From Aporrectodea caliginosa (lineage: Eukaryota; Annelida; Clitellata; Crassiclitellata; Lumbricidae): 64,000 nucleotides of DNA. The stretch lies in assembly GCA_020284085.1 (NCBI GenBank), contig JACEVL010000130.1, positions 886,001 through 950,000 of the forward strand, written 5' to 3'. The notes below the pieces were generated by a model that had not been told where the DNA came from, ran no database searches, and saw only the letters and a program-made list of their open reading frames with translations. The translations under genes were made by a program, and so were the position numbers. Of this stretch, positions 37,779 to 48,674 are shown piece after piece. The stretch's first letter is position 1. Each line of letters opens with the position of its first letter.

Positions 37779-38479
37779 GTAAATAGATTCTGGAAGAGGC
37801 CACGGGCGTTTTAATCCGCTTATAGAAAGTTTTCTGACAGTTAAGCGAATTTGGAGGAATTTCAGCCTTTACTCTGCTGAATTGTTCCCGTCTAATTGAA
37901 TGGTTTATTTGAGTTGAAAGGCTCAAATGGATGTTCAGGCTTCGTTTAGCTCTGGTTTTATGGTTTATATCAGTCAGAAGTGAAATTTGAATAGTAATAA
38001 CCGCAAGCATAAGGATTCTGCCGCTTGCAACGGTCGAAGCAGAGCAGTAAGGTAATGTAAAGAAAGGCCAACCATTGCAATCCAAAGTAAGTAAGTAAAT
38101 GTATCCTTTATTTAGCCAATTGCTAACCGCATTTTATTGTGAATTATGAAGTATATTATCACGAGTAAATCATCTTAATAAGAAATGTTTTGCCTGCCAG
38201 ACAATCTGCAACAGATAGATTTCTGTCATGTTTATGTGGAAGTTGCACGTATCCTAGAGTTTTAATTGGAGTGGATCTGAATGAACAACCCCGAAGAGGC
38301 GGGTGTCAGCACTCTGGCATCGTTGTTCGAAACTTGGGTTGTTTTCAGGCAGGTATGGGAGTCGGACCCGTCGTCGCAGGAGCGCTTGTAAGCGTGTCCG
38401 CCCTTACTGACCCACAAACCCCCACGAGGCCGGAGAGGTAAACAACCGATGCTGAGCGATTCCGCGCGCAACTTAGTCG

Positions 38480-38645
38480 TTGTTTTAAATTCTACCACGT
38501 CTCACACTGGCTAAGTAAACAGTATTTGTAAGTCGTCCTATACACAGAATTAGGCGTTATGTGCCCATGTCTGCAAGAATATCTCTGGCAAATGCATTCA
38601 TTTCCAATCGGTTATATTATTGTAACTCGCTTCTTACTGGTCAAT
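38480..38645 (+). pseudogene. Short CR1-like LINE relic (family 3)
   Basis: Shares TTAGGCGTTATGTGCCCAT, TCTGCAAGAATAT and ATTGTAACTCGCTTCTTACT-like sequence with 16700-16805. The translation includes a VVLNSTTS block. In the intron between the signal and linker exons of gene B. Confidence 0.6.
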
Positions 38646-38743
38646 GGTGTCAACAAGTCAAACATGCTGTAGCATAAGATTTGAAGCATAGGTAGTTCTG
38701 TTGTTCCACGGTCAGGTATTTTGTGAAACTGTTTCACTTGTAG

Positions 38744-38809
38744 CAACGGAAGCGTTCAGTCACATGCCACCGTACACCGAATCACCAAGTTCTACATTTA
38801 ACCCCAAAG
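38744..38809 (+). CDS. Gene B exon 2, Pro/Thr/Ser-rich linker
   Basis: 66 bp, phase 1-1, acceptor TTTCACTTGTAG, donor GTCGGT (gene C has GTACGT; B's is weaker). Encodes ATEAFSHMPPYTESPSSTFN followed by PKG. It has no cysteines and probably forms a flexible, O-glycosylatable spacer between the signal peptide and the first module. Confidence 0.75.
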
Positions 38810-40937
38810 GTCGGTCTATCTTAGATTGTCATCGTCATCATCATCATCATAAATTATAAGAATAATCGTCGTTATTCGTTTCAATACCCTCCGCTGTTTT
38901 TTTCACCTATTTACATTTCCTGGCAAACAGCGTCAAAAGAAGCATCGCTAAGAAATGTTCATCTTAGGAATGAAAATCGAGGAATCGAAGATTGCTCTGA
39001 GTACGTGAAGCTCATTTTTATATTCCAAAAGGTGCTATATTAGGCTACAGCTAATGGAACGAATATACATACACGTATACATAAACAAATCAATTCACAA
39101 TTCAATTCACTTTATTGATCCCAGTAACAGATACAAGTGTTGAACAACATAGTCATATAATCGAACAATCAAAGAATAAAACAACACATTGAGCTAGTAA
39201 GCAACGAGAGTTGATTAGGAACAATAGACTCACCAGAAGGGACGGGTCCCGCTAGATAGGGGCCTACTTAAATTGACAAGTGACTGGTTAATAAAATATG
39301 TAATGTTGGAGATATAATTATTAGATTGACTACAAGGACTGAATCCGGGATGTGAATATATTTTCATTTATTCATTGTGTGCACGAATGAGACTTTTAAA
39401 GTGGGGAGACCTGATGCTGCTCGAATATGAACGCATAGATAATATACTGTATAATGTATATACATGTATGCATGCAATAATAGAAACCTAGACGTAGACT
39501 CTGCCCCACAATAATTGTGATGGGGCAGTGCCTCCCTAAAAAAATCCAGAGAAGAACTTCTTGATTTTTTTTAACTTTTTCAGAAATAGAGACAAGTAAC
39601 TGAAATACTAGAAGATATACCATGATGAAAACAGAGATTTAAATTAGTTATAGCTTCAATATCTTTAAGTCTTCGAGACTTCAATATGAAATGAATCTAC
39701 ATGTAAACCAAGCGCATCCATTTCGTACGTATTACGTAACACCGGAAGCGCACCTAGTGTCATCAGTGTTCGCGTTCTGTCTTCAGTTTTGTCGATATAA
39801 GTTCAGCTAAACTTACAAATGCTTCATTTCATATGTAATAAGTAAGTACATTATTCTTTACTACGACCAACTGCTTACACCGCAGTGACCGCACGTTTGT
39901 TTACAAGACATCAAAAAGAGGATAAAACATCCTTGTCAAAAACGCTTTCCTCGTTAAGCTGTCCGCCCTATGGATAAATCGGTCGTGCGCTTTCGGCCTC
40001 ATGGCGTGGGGCTGTGGCCTCAACGGTGAGAGGAGTGGGTTCAACACATGGCCCTTGTCAAGCAGGACAGCTGCAAAGAGGTTTCCGTCCGCCGTTCTAG
40101 ATAATTATTGCTCGAAAGTAGTTTTTCCTCAGGAAGAAAAAGCAGTAGTATCATACTTACCTCGTCTTGCAGACTTGGTCCTCTGAGGTCGTGCGCAGTC
40201 GTGATTCGCAAGGCATATAACTACTGTCTTGCCTGAAAGCAAATGCTCTTCAAATGTACTTCAAATCTAGGTTTTCAGTCATGACAACCCCCAGAATCAT
40301 CATGCTCTGGACCCGCAGAAGACCCCGTACCTCTGCCGGGGCGATCTCTTGCCTCCTCCTAGCCCGGACGACGAACCACCATCTGCTGAGACTTTCTTTT
40401 CTAAAGACTCAGATTGCAGCACTCGATCCACTCCGTTTCGTTATCCAGTTCTTCCCTTATGGTGTCACTGTTAATGGTTGGCACTAACAGGTAGGTGCCG
40501 TAATCGTATTTGACCATGCGGCTTCGAGGATGGACTGTTTTCATTCTCTAAATGGTCGTAATGTAGTTCAATGGGCCCAGACCACAGCCCTGAACAAAAC
40601 TAGCGTTGCTGTTAGTGGCATCCGAGGCCGATCCATTTATGTATTACAATTAAATGAATTGCTTTTAGTAAAAGTTAATACTTACCAGTCACTGAGTAGT
40701 CAGTTGTCAGTCATTTCAGAGGATCATGTAGTAAACAAGAGGCCGCAACGACTAGGGTGGATTGGTAAGTTTGTATAAGTTTGTATATAATGGACTTATA
40801 GCTCAAACTACACTCTTACTGGTTTGTAAAGTATGCTTTGTTATCGTAGCCGATTTGTAGGCAGCCCGTGCTTATAAATTATAGTTTTATTGTTTACACT
40901 TAGTTTAGATATAAGTATATGCTTGCCTTTAATCTCC
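38810..40937. other. Gene B intron: LINE 3'-UTR remnant, otherwise unassigned
   Basis: 39097-39290 (minus orientation) starts CAATTCACTTTATTG and carries GGGACGGGTCCCGCTAGATA, the recurrent LINE 3' stem. At 40100-40200 a plus-strand ORF ends KVVFPQEEKAVVSYLPRLAD, which faintly recalls pogo-like transposase N-terminal regions; I would not call it. No Kazal exon is seen. Confidence 0.5.
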
Positions 40938-41534
40938 CTGGGGCCGGATTCATGAGATATGACTAACTCCTATTCATGGCTTAAATCTGGCCTACGCGGG
41001 AGTAGCGGGTTAATTCGCTATTCATGAGACAGGCGCAACGCTCTACTCTGCGAATAAGACTATTTCGACTCTGAGGTAGGAGTAAGTCCTCTATTCACAG
41101 CTTAAAGGCGATTAACAAAATGGCGACCGTCGTTGTTCGTTGCATTCGACGACGTTTTAGACAGCAATAAGTGTTTAAGCGAATTTGTAATTAACTCGTT
41201 TCGTTCGCCAACGGCGACCTTTAAATTGCCTTTCATTTCGCCGTCACAAAATGTTAAAATTTGACGAGATTTCTGACGATGTTGCATTCGAAGTGCCGCA
41301 TCTTTCCGTTAGGCATTGATCTGTCCCAACTTTACCGCATGCGCGATCAACGATAACCACTCAAATATTGGGAAAACCCAGCGTAAGTGCACTTTACACC
41401 CAGAGTAACTAATCGGCCGTCTACGCCTGTTTATGAATACCGACTACGAATAAGTTTTATTCAGAGAATAGTTATTCACGGCGTAGGCGCTACTCCCGAA
41501 TAGCTTACTCCTATCTTCATGAATCCCGCCCCAG
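40938..41534. mobile_element. 0.6-kb MITE-like element, CTGGGGC ends
   Basis: Left CTGGGGCCGGATTCATGA and right (inward) CTGGGGCGGGATTCATGA are inverted, and the inversion continues loosely (TAACTCCTATTCATGG against TAGGAGTAAG; GCCTACGCGGGAGTAGCG against GGCGTAGGCGCTACTCCC). I find no clear target duplication. No ORF. Confidence 0.65.
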
Positions 41535-41895
41535 GACTGTTGTGTGGTCGGCAATGCTCGCCAGCACTGCCGCCCTGAACTCTACTACTACTACAGTACT
41601 ACTGAAAAAACTATTTCTTTTAGAAACAGCTTCATCGAATATAATATGGACGTGAATCGTGAATTAGCAGTTCATTTTGACCGTAAAATTTCATGAATTT
41701 TCGAATGAGAAAAAAGTAACACCATAATTGCCAGCAAAAGCTTTGACTCTTACCTCTGTGCCTCCTCCCATTATTTTGGACAAATTTACGCCACTGATAT
41801 AAGCTCATATACAAACCTCCTATGCCTAAATACACACATACATGCATACATACAAGAGTGCTAGTTGATTCCGCTACCTTTTGTGTTGCATGTGG

Positions 41896-42117
41896 GTACG
41901 CCATGCGAGGGTGTAACGTGTCCGTGGGGCAGACGCTGTACATTGAACGAGACCAACCAAGCTACGTGCGTCTGTGGCGGACCCTGTTACGGCAACTTAT
42001 ACCCGGTCTGTGGTAGCGACAACAGAACACACACGGGCCACTGTATGCTTAATGAAGAGGCGTGCAGAACCAATAGCAACCTCACGGTCCTCTACGAAGG
42101 CCAGTGTACACATGAAG
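41896..42117 (+). CDS. Gene B module type a, both splice sites altered
   Basis: The exon equivalent is 222 bp with an open frame: GTPCEGVTCPWGRRC, loop CYGNLYPVCG (P1 Gly), sequon NLT, 10 Cys. At the acceptor, gene C has GTGTGTAG before GTACGCC, whereas B has GCATGTGG, so the AG is now GG. The donor is AAG/GCAAGG, a GC donor; GC-AG introns exist, so this change alone could be tolerated. The three nearest upstream AGs lead to a stop or the wrong frame. The exon is probably skipped or the gene inactive. Confidence 0.8.
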
Positions 42118-42182
42118 GCAAGGGTCGTTGCTGCTCATAACGTAGGCGCTATACAAATGATCTATGCTATCGGTGTACAGGT

Positions 42183-42282
42183 TTGAGGTAGAGGAGGTTG
42201 GAGGATATTCATTTAGACATTAAGTTGGCCACATCAAGAGGTTGAGAAATAAAGAAAGAAGAAGAGCTGGGAAGAAGGGCAG
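42183..42282 (-). pseudogene. Left half of a minus-strand LINE relic
   Basis: Matches 54207-54300 of gene C (GGAGGACATCCATTTAGAGA, GACCACATCGAGAAGTTGAG), part of a minus-strand 2A-family relic. The rest continues at 46085 after the full-length LINE, which split it. Confidence 0.65.
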
Positions 42283-42557
42283 GAACAGTATAGATGGCGC
42301 CAGCGTAGCTGATCGAGGGTTGTGTCGTTGAACGTCTAATTTTTTCGTCTTTTTACCGGTCTCGCTTCTATCTCAACATTCTGCTCAGTTAATCTAAATC
42401 AGGATATCAGGTGAGATCGTTCCTATCTCATCTAAAATAACTTCAACCTTCTGCAACTCGCTCAGATTAAACTTTGAATTTCCCGCACACCGCGCACACG
42501 GCCTTTTCACCCTTCCGCCATCTTTGACCTATATTTCAACCGCCATCTTTTACTTAT

Positions 42558-43535
42558 ATGTCAACAATGCCTTCGCTGATCTCAATTCTTCTGCCGCTTC
42601 TGCTCATCCGCTTATCCTTTTCTACATCTAACATCGGACCTTCACCTCTCTCGTGCCCAATTTCCACACTACCGACGGCAACTTCACAATATTCGCACTT
42701 CAACTCCATCCCATCTGCCTCATTCCTGCTCACCCGCCGTCACGTGTCTCACTCATCTGCCATAACATTCCGACAAATCTTGTTCACCCTGCTTTTATCT
42801 GGCGACATCGAGACTAATCCGGGTCCCATCACAGGTTCCTTACACCATGGTACCAGGTCCTCCACCAAGAAATTTCTTCTGTTTTCCATCAACATCCGAT
42901 CCCTGCTTAACCCCAGAAACTCCATTGCTCTAAGTGACCTTGCCTCCTGCTCTCGTCCACCTGATCTTATTGCCCTCCAAGAAACCTGGTTATCCACTTT
43001 ATCTTCTAACCCCCATATATCTGACTGCATACCTCGTGGCTACTCCTTGCAAAACTTTCCTCGCACCACCTCCTCCGCAAAGTCAGCAAAGATCTCTGGT
43101 GGCGGCACTGCCTTCCTGGTTCGTGAACCAGCTGTCGTCCTCAATTCCTCTCATCACAGTTTCCGTTCTTTCGAATGCTCCTCCACAACACTCCGACTTG
43201 CCTCAGACCTACTAACAGTCTTCAATATCTATCGTCCTCCTACCTCGTCTGCCTATTCCTCAAAGCCCTCTGTCTTTCTAGATGAATTTGGCTCTCTCCT
43301 CTCACTCGCTGCCACTACTCCCAATGAATTCCTGCTCACCGGCGATTTCAACATCCATGTTGACAATCCCTCTGACTCTCTTGCATCCGACTTTCTGAAC
43401 CTCCTCTCATCAGCAAATCTCATTCAACATGTCAACTTCCCAACTCACATCAAAAACCACACACTCGACCTTGTTATCACGTCTGCCTCCTCCCTCTTAT
43501 CTCCCAAGCTATCACACTGTTCTGAACATTACTGA
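42558..43535 (+). CDS. 2A-LINE: N-terminal region, 2A and endonuclease
   Basis: 325 residues before a frame change. Residues 5-22 are hydrophobic and signal-like (PSLISILLPLLLIRLSF). Residues 82-90 are GDIETNPGP, the 2A ribosome-skipping core, coded at 42801-42827, preceded by TLLLS. The endonuclease follows: FSINIRSL, DLIALQETWLS, FNIYRPP, FLLTGDFNIHVDNPSDSLAS and HTLDLVITSASS. 2A at this place is known in APE-type non-LTR elements; it would release the first 89 residues from the enzyme. Ends at a TGA created by the frame change; the SDHY-like block (ITDHYLI) continues in the next frame. Confidence 0.88.
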   Translation: MSTMPSLISILLPLLLIRLSFSTSNIGPSPLSCPISTLPTATSQYSHFNSIPSASFLLTRRHVSHSSAITFRQILFTLLLSGDIETNPGPITGSLHHGTRSSTKKFLLFSINIRSLLNPRNSIALSDLASCSRPPDLIALQETWLSTLSSNPHISDCIPRGYSLQNFPRTTSSAKSAKISGGGTAFLVREPAVVLNSSHHSFRSFECSSTTLRLASDLLTVFNIYRPPTSSAYSSKPSVFLDEFGSLLSLAATTPNEFLLTGDFNIHVDNPSDSLASDFLNLLSSANLIQHVNFPTHIKNHTLDLVITSASSLLSPKLSHCSEHY

Positions 43536-45622
43536 CCATTATCTAATCATGGCCGACCTCGAAATTAAGCCTTTTCCTCGACCTCCTCCTTCCACTCACT
43601 CATTCCGTCTCACCGGGTCCATTGACTACCAGGTCTTCACCAAAGATATCCTTCACTCTCAGCTGGTTCTTAACCCTCCGTCTTCTCTTGACGACCTACT
43701 GTCTTGCTACAATTCCACTCTTTCTGACCTCCTCGACATCCACGCACCACTCAAAACCAAGCACAGCTCACATACCAGTAACCCTTGGTTCACCTCCTAC
43801 CTCCAAGCTTTTAAAACCTTCCGCAGGCACCTTGAGCACACCTACAAGAGCACCACTGACTCAGCTTCTAGAGCAAAAGCCCTCACTACCCTCAAATCTG
43901 TCACCAATAGATACCACAAACTGATCGCTGCTACCAAAAAGAGGTACTACTCCTCACTAATCCATTCCAGCTCCTCCAATCCAAGACATCTCTGGAGAGC
44001 TGTAAATTCTCTTCTCCACCGCAAATCTCCCTTCCCACTGCAAAGCTCCATTCCCTCCCCCTCTATCGCTGATACCTTCTGCTCATTCTTCTCGGACAAA
44101 ATCTCATCCCTTCGCTTCACACTACAATCTCTTCTATCCTCCAACTCTTCCAGCACTGATTCACTCCCCTTTCCAAACCCTATTCCTCCTGCCTCTCAAT
44201 CATCTCTCCCAATTCTCTCCCCTGCCACTGAAACAGAAGTGTCACTCCTCCTAAACTCTCTTCCCAACAAGCAATGTGAACTTGATCCTATCCCCACCTC
44301 TCTCCTAAAAGACTGTGCTTCTGTCCTCGTTCCCGTAATCACCAAAATCATCAATCTTTCGCTCTCCACTGGTAACTTCCCTATGGTTTTCAAGCACTCT
44401 CACGTCTATCCCCTTCTCAAAAAAGCAAATCTTGACAAGGAAAACCTATCTAACTACCGTCCCATCTCAAATCTTTCCTTTCTATCAAAATTAACTGAAC
44501 GAATTGTCCTTACCCGGCTCAACGAATACCTCTCTTCAAACTCACTGCTCAACCCCCACCAATCTGGCTTCACTAAACACCACTCCACAGAAACTCTACT
44601 CGTCTCTCTCTACAATAAACTGGTCTCTGCTGTCAGCCATCAGCAAGTCTCCTGCCTCTGTCTCCTCGACATCTCCGCCGCATTCGACACCATTGACCAC
44701 AGCCTCCTTCTTCATCGACTGTCATCTTGGTTTGGCGTCTCTGGCACTGCTCTAAAATGGTTCCAGTCCTACCTGTCTTCCCGATCCTTCTCTGTTAAAG
44801 CCTCCAGCCACTGCTCGCAACCCCTCCCACTTTCTTGTGGTGTCCCTCAAGGCTCCGTCCTGGGTCCACTGCTTTTCATTCTGTATACCACACCATTAAG
44901 CCATCTCATACAATCCTCCTCTGTTGACCACCATCTCTACGCAGACGACACCCAACTCTACATATCCTTCTCCCCAGGCTCTTTTTCCACCTCCATTGCC
45001 AAACTACTCAATGTGGTAAACCTAGTCTCTCAATGGATGTCGTCCAACCTCCTCTGCCTCAACCCTTTCAAAACAGAATTCATCATCCTCGACCTTCCTG
45101 ACCAAATCAAGAAAATCCCCGACCTTTCAATACACCTATCCACTAACTCTTCATCTCTTACCTTCACCTCTGTTGCCCCAGTCCGCAATCTTGGTGTAAC
45201 CTTTGATCCACATCTCTCCTTCTCTAACCACATATCCAACCTCTCGCGCGCCTGCTTCATGCACATTCGTGACCTCCGCCGCATCCGACCCATGCTCGAC
45301 TTCAAAACTGCCTCCACCATTGCTACCTCCATTGTCCACTCAAAGCTCGACTATTGCAATTCCCTCTTTCTCAACCTTGAAGCCACCCAACTAAAGCGTC
45401 TGCAGCTCATCCAAAACTCATTAGCCAGGGCCGTCACCAGAACGCCCAAGCATCATCATATCACTCCCATCCTCAAATCACTCCATTGGCTAAAAATCCC
45501 AGAGCGAATTCACTTCAAAGTCTTAGCACTAACCTACAACTCTCTACAGTACTCCCAGCCCAGATACCTTCGAGACCTCTTCACCATCCAGCCACCCGCT
45601 CTACCAGATCTTCCTCCATTCT
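43516..45622 (+). CDS. 2A-LINE: reverse transcriptase
   Basis: Continues the endonuclease in the +1 frame (ITDHYLIMADLE) and covers the linker (NPWFTSYLQAFKTFRRHLEH) and all RT blocks: CELDPIPTSLLKD, NYRPISNLSFLSKLTERIV, HQSGFTKHHSTETLL, LDISAAFDTIDHSLLLHRL, CGVPQGSVLGPLLFILYTT and YADDTQLYISFSPG with the catalytic YADD. Then VRNLGVTFDPHLSFSNHI and KLDYCNSLFLNLEA follow. The catalytic residues are intact. CR1/L2-like by these blocks. About 45610 the frame shifts. Confidence 0.9.
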
Positions 45623-45905
45623 CACTCTCTCTCGACCTCCTGTCACTACTCATCTCAAGTTCTCCAACCGAGCAATATCCAACACTGCACCACGTCTCTG
45701 GAACGACCTACCTCCTGAATTCCGCACTTTTTCGGTTCCTCAACCATCATCTCCAATCACCCACCATCATCCGCATCAGGCTCCTCTATCCATCACTGCC
45801 AAGGCTTTCCACTCAAAACTAAAGTCTCTGCTCTTCAAGAACTCTTACCCCGACTCAACTGATCATCTACCTTTAAACTCTCGACCTAAACGACACCGAC
45901 CTTAG
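45597..45905 (+). CDS. 2A-LINE: C-terminal end, third frame
   Basis: After the second frame change the similarity continues as SRPPVTTHLKFSNRAISNTA, PRLWNDLPPEFRTF and AFHSKLKSLLFKNSYPDS, then a stop at 45903-45905. The order basic stretch, P.LWN.LP, F..LK..LF is the usual end of L2/CR1-like proteins. Confidence 0.8.
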   Translation, partial: RSTRSSSILTLSRPPVTTHLKFSNRAISNTAPRLWNDLPPEFRTFSVPQPSSPITHHHPHQAPLSITAKAFHSKLKSLLFKNSYPDSTDHLPLNSRPKRHRP

Positions 45906-46084
45906 CAGCTACTCTGACCCCTCTGATCCTCTGGAAACCGGACTCGGACCTCTTCGGACTATTCTTTTGGACAACCCTTCTGACTAGACGCAGCGCTCGT
46001 GAATAAGCTGGTGCCCTGCGCTTGGCTTTCGAGTGGCACTTTAGAAATTTGGAGATTACGATTACGATTACGATTACGAACAGT

Positions 46085-46330
46085 GAGATGGGGTCGTCTG
46101 CATAACGATGGTGGTCAACAAAAAAGAATTTTATGAGACGGCTAAAGGCTGTAGTGTAAAGGATAAAGAGAAGTTGAACCTAGAGGAACACCACATGAGA
46201 GTGGCAGTGGTTGCGAGAAGTGGCTGAAGACAACAACAGAAAAGGAGCGAGAAGACAAGGGAGACTGGAACCTAAGTAGAGCAGTTCCAAAGACGCCTAA
46301 CTAAGAGGACAGCCGAAGGAAAAGTCGGTC
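46085..46330 (-). pseudogene. Right half of the minus-strand LINE relic
   Basis: Matches gene C 54310-54550 (GTCGTCTGC, AAAGGATGAAGAGAAGT-like, AGGAACACCACA.GAGAGTG, GAAGGAGCGAGAAGACAA). Together with 42183-42282 it reconstitutes the target into which the 2A LINE inserted. The stretch 46331-46626 after it is intronic and matches gene C before exon b. Confidence 0.7.
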
Positions 46331-46626
46331 GTGATCTTCGTAAGATCTTCGCATTACTTCGCAATATCTGTTTTAATATCTGTTAGCAATTAGTTTCTGT
46401 AAAATGGCTCTCCTTTGCCTAATTTACATTTTAATATATTACATTTGTTTTCTTAGCTTTAGGTATGCTGCATACTTGCAAAAGCCTTTTTATCGTTAAA
46501 AATGGAACATAATTGGCATTTGTACTGTGGCGAAGAAAAAGAAGCCTTTTTTGTCTCATCTAACCGATTCGTTAATTGGTGTTAGCTGAATCCACCTGTT
46601 CGACTGATTATCTTGCCACCTGTTAG

Positions 46627-46842
46627 GTTCATTGTGCTACGGAGTCACCTGTCCGTCGAACAGAGTATGTGTCGTCGCTGGCAATCGTGCGATCTGTGTC
46701 TGCCCTTTGAATTGTTCCACTTACAACTATCCAGTTTGTGGCAGCGACAACCAAACATACTTCAATGATTGTGAATTACGAAGGAAGTCATGCGTGACCA
46801 ACGACAACATCACCATCGCCTTTTATGGCAAATGCAAACAAG
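46627..46842 (+). CDS. Gene B module type b
   Basis: 72 codons, phase 1-1, acceptor CTGTTAG, donor GTTACA (weak at +4 to +6). Starts GSLCYGVTCPSNRVC; loop CSTYNYPVCG (P1 Thr), sequon NIT, 10 Cys. The gene C paralogue at 54815 has a shorter Cys1-Cys2 spacing and loop CSPYSYPVCG. Confidence 0.88.
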
Positions 46843-46984
46843 GTTACAAACCAACTGATCTATATGAGTGTTTTCTACTGGTAACTAGTGTGTTGGTGAG
46901 ACAACGTAATAATATTGCATTATTGTGTCTATGCGCACATAAAGTATATGTATATAAGCAGGATTTTGAATGAAACAGAAACAC

Positions 46985-48370
46985 AAATGGTAGATTAAAG
47001 GAGTGTAGTATTATACAATATGGGGGTACTGAAAACCCCTCTTATTTTATACCTGAAGGTGCCCAGCCCCTCAAACATAAAATAGTTTGGTGCTATAAAA
47101 GTTATAAATTTACCACCAGTCTAAATTTTAACGGGCATGTGAGATATTTAATTAAACAAATGAATAGGTTTACTTATACAAAGTTTACAATGCGTGGAGA
47201 AAATATGTGCAAACGGCTTCTACTCGGAAAAGCAACTCTTTTTGTCGTAGATGCATTGGAAAGTATTATTTGTTCATTTAGCGCGACTTCTCAATGGTGG
47301 TGGAATGAGACCATATTCTGAGCGTGGGAAGGGTGTTAAGACATTAGTATCGCTGTGTGAGTGGTGTGGTTATTACAATGCGAAGTTAAGACAGTGGCGC
47401 AGTGGGCTCCAGCGTGATTTTAGAGAAGAGTGGGAACGCCTGTCATAGATTTCCGTTGAAAAGTGGGGCTTCGAAAAACCAATTGAAGAGAGGACTAGGT
47501 TGATATATTATTATAAAAAACCAATTGAAGAGAGGACTAGGTTGAGATATTATTATAAATAAACTTCTGTCTATGGCATAATCGAGTAGGCTATGGGTGA
47601 CTACATTGAGCAGCTGCTAGCTGAGTTTTCAGGGCCTCCAGCTGTCCGGAATATTATAACAGATGAGCCAAAAATCCAGATTCAACCAAACGACGCCTGT
47701 TGAAACCGCTGCTTCCGAGGTCAGTGCCTCCATTGCAAAAACATATAGGTGTGAAACGATAAACCTTTCTGGTAGAGTTTGACACCCTCCTGTCCAAGAA
47801 GGAAAGGTGGGTCGCCACCACTGATTCAACTACAGAAAGAGTTCGCCAACAGGTTTTGCGAGATTACCGCACAGTGGTACCTCTTGATCATGGATTAGAG
47901 AGCGATCCACTATCGTTCTTAAGTGCAATGGAACCTAATATTAAAACCCTTATAAACTATGACCTGACTATACATGATGGTATAAAATACTCAGCAAATG
48001 CTTACAGTTGAGTTTGAAAAGCTAGAACCCAAAACAGACAAAAAATAAGGCTGATAACACCATTAAAACGACCGCTTATATCAGGACAAAGACAGATGCA
48101 GTTCTCAATGCTCGTGAAACTTGTATGCCCGTGCAGGAGTCTTGCCTTATTTTGTCTGACAGTCCGTGCAGGAGACAAAGGCTAAAATTCTGAAACATCT
48201 AGAGAGGTTTACCAGAGAGGTGTCAGGTTGGAGGGTTAAGCGAGTTGTGGCACTGGACATTGGTATCACGGGATATAAACCATGTTGTGCACAGAGTTAC
48301 TTCCCGACACCTAAATACATACCTCCTCAAACAGTTATCAATGTGCAAAGTAACGGTTCAATCAGCAATG
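46985..48370. other. Gene B-specific segment replacing exon c
   Basis: Homology with gene C stops near 46985 (C: 55540) and resumes near 48372 (C: 56236, TTGTAATTAGCAACTTCTAT). In C the corresponding interval carries exon c; in B it is replaced by about 1.4 kb of unrelated DNA. That DNA contains a 41-bp tandem repeat (AACCAATTGAAGAGAGGACT at 47478 and 47520) and short ORFs I cannot assign (47139-47321, 47251-47448). Confidence 0.7.
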
Positions 48371-48674
48371 TATCCAGCATATTTGTAATTAGCAACTTCT
48401 ATTGCATCAACCGATGGCACACCAAAACCAAGCCGTAATCAGGTCAACATCCAAAAGATCACTCCGTAAGAGAACTAGAGTCATAGAAAAAGTGGTAAGT
48501 GTTTAAATCGCATGCAAAGTCATTAAGAAAAACCTTTTTCAAGATCCAAATACAGATGCAAACGTTGAAACTGCTTTTTTGTAAAATCTCGGCTTGAATG
48601 CACAATGACAGTTTTACATTGTACATTATCTTGAAAATGCATTATCACGAATAATGTAGTCAGATAACCATAGC

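Larger units (their letters stand above)
42290..46077 (+). mobile_element. Near-complete 3.8-kb LINE with N-terminal 2A peptide
   Basis: Complete organisation: a 5' UTR of about 270 bp starting ATAGATGGCGCCAGCG, an N-terminal segment with 2A, an apurinic-type endonuclease, the RT, a C-terminal LHWLKIP block, a 3' UTR (GTGAATAAGCTGGTGCCCTG) and a GATTAC tail. It is flanked by the 7-bp duplication GAACAGT (42283-42289, 46078-46084). Two single-base frame changes (near 43510 and 45610) interrupt the coding sequence, so it is either recently dead or carries sequencing errors. The sense strand is very rich in C and T. Related copies at 14225, 29875 (-), 31550 and 53855 (-). Confidence 0.93.

Noticed and set aside
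40158..40170. ATACTTACCT, as at the 5' end of U1 snRNA
   Set aside because: Only 10 bases match; no U1 stem-loops or Sm site follow. It is simply complementary to a good splice donor.
40001..40200. Possible pogo-like transposase fragment (VVFPQEEKAVVSYL)
   Set aside because: One short weak resemblance without the helix-turn-helix or DDE parts; not enough to call.
47139..47448. Short ORFs with WWWNETIF and LCEWCGYYNAKLRQW
   Set aside because: I recognise no family; no start, splice or repeat context supports a gene.
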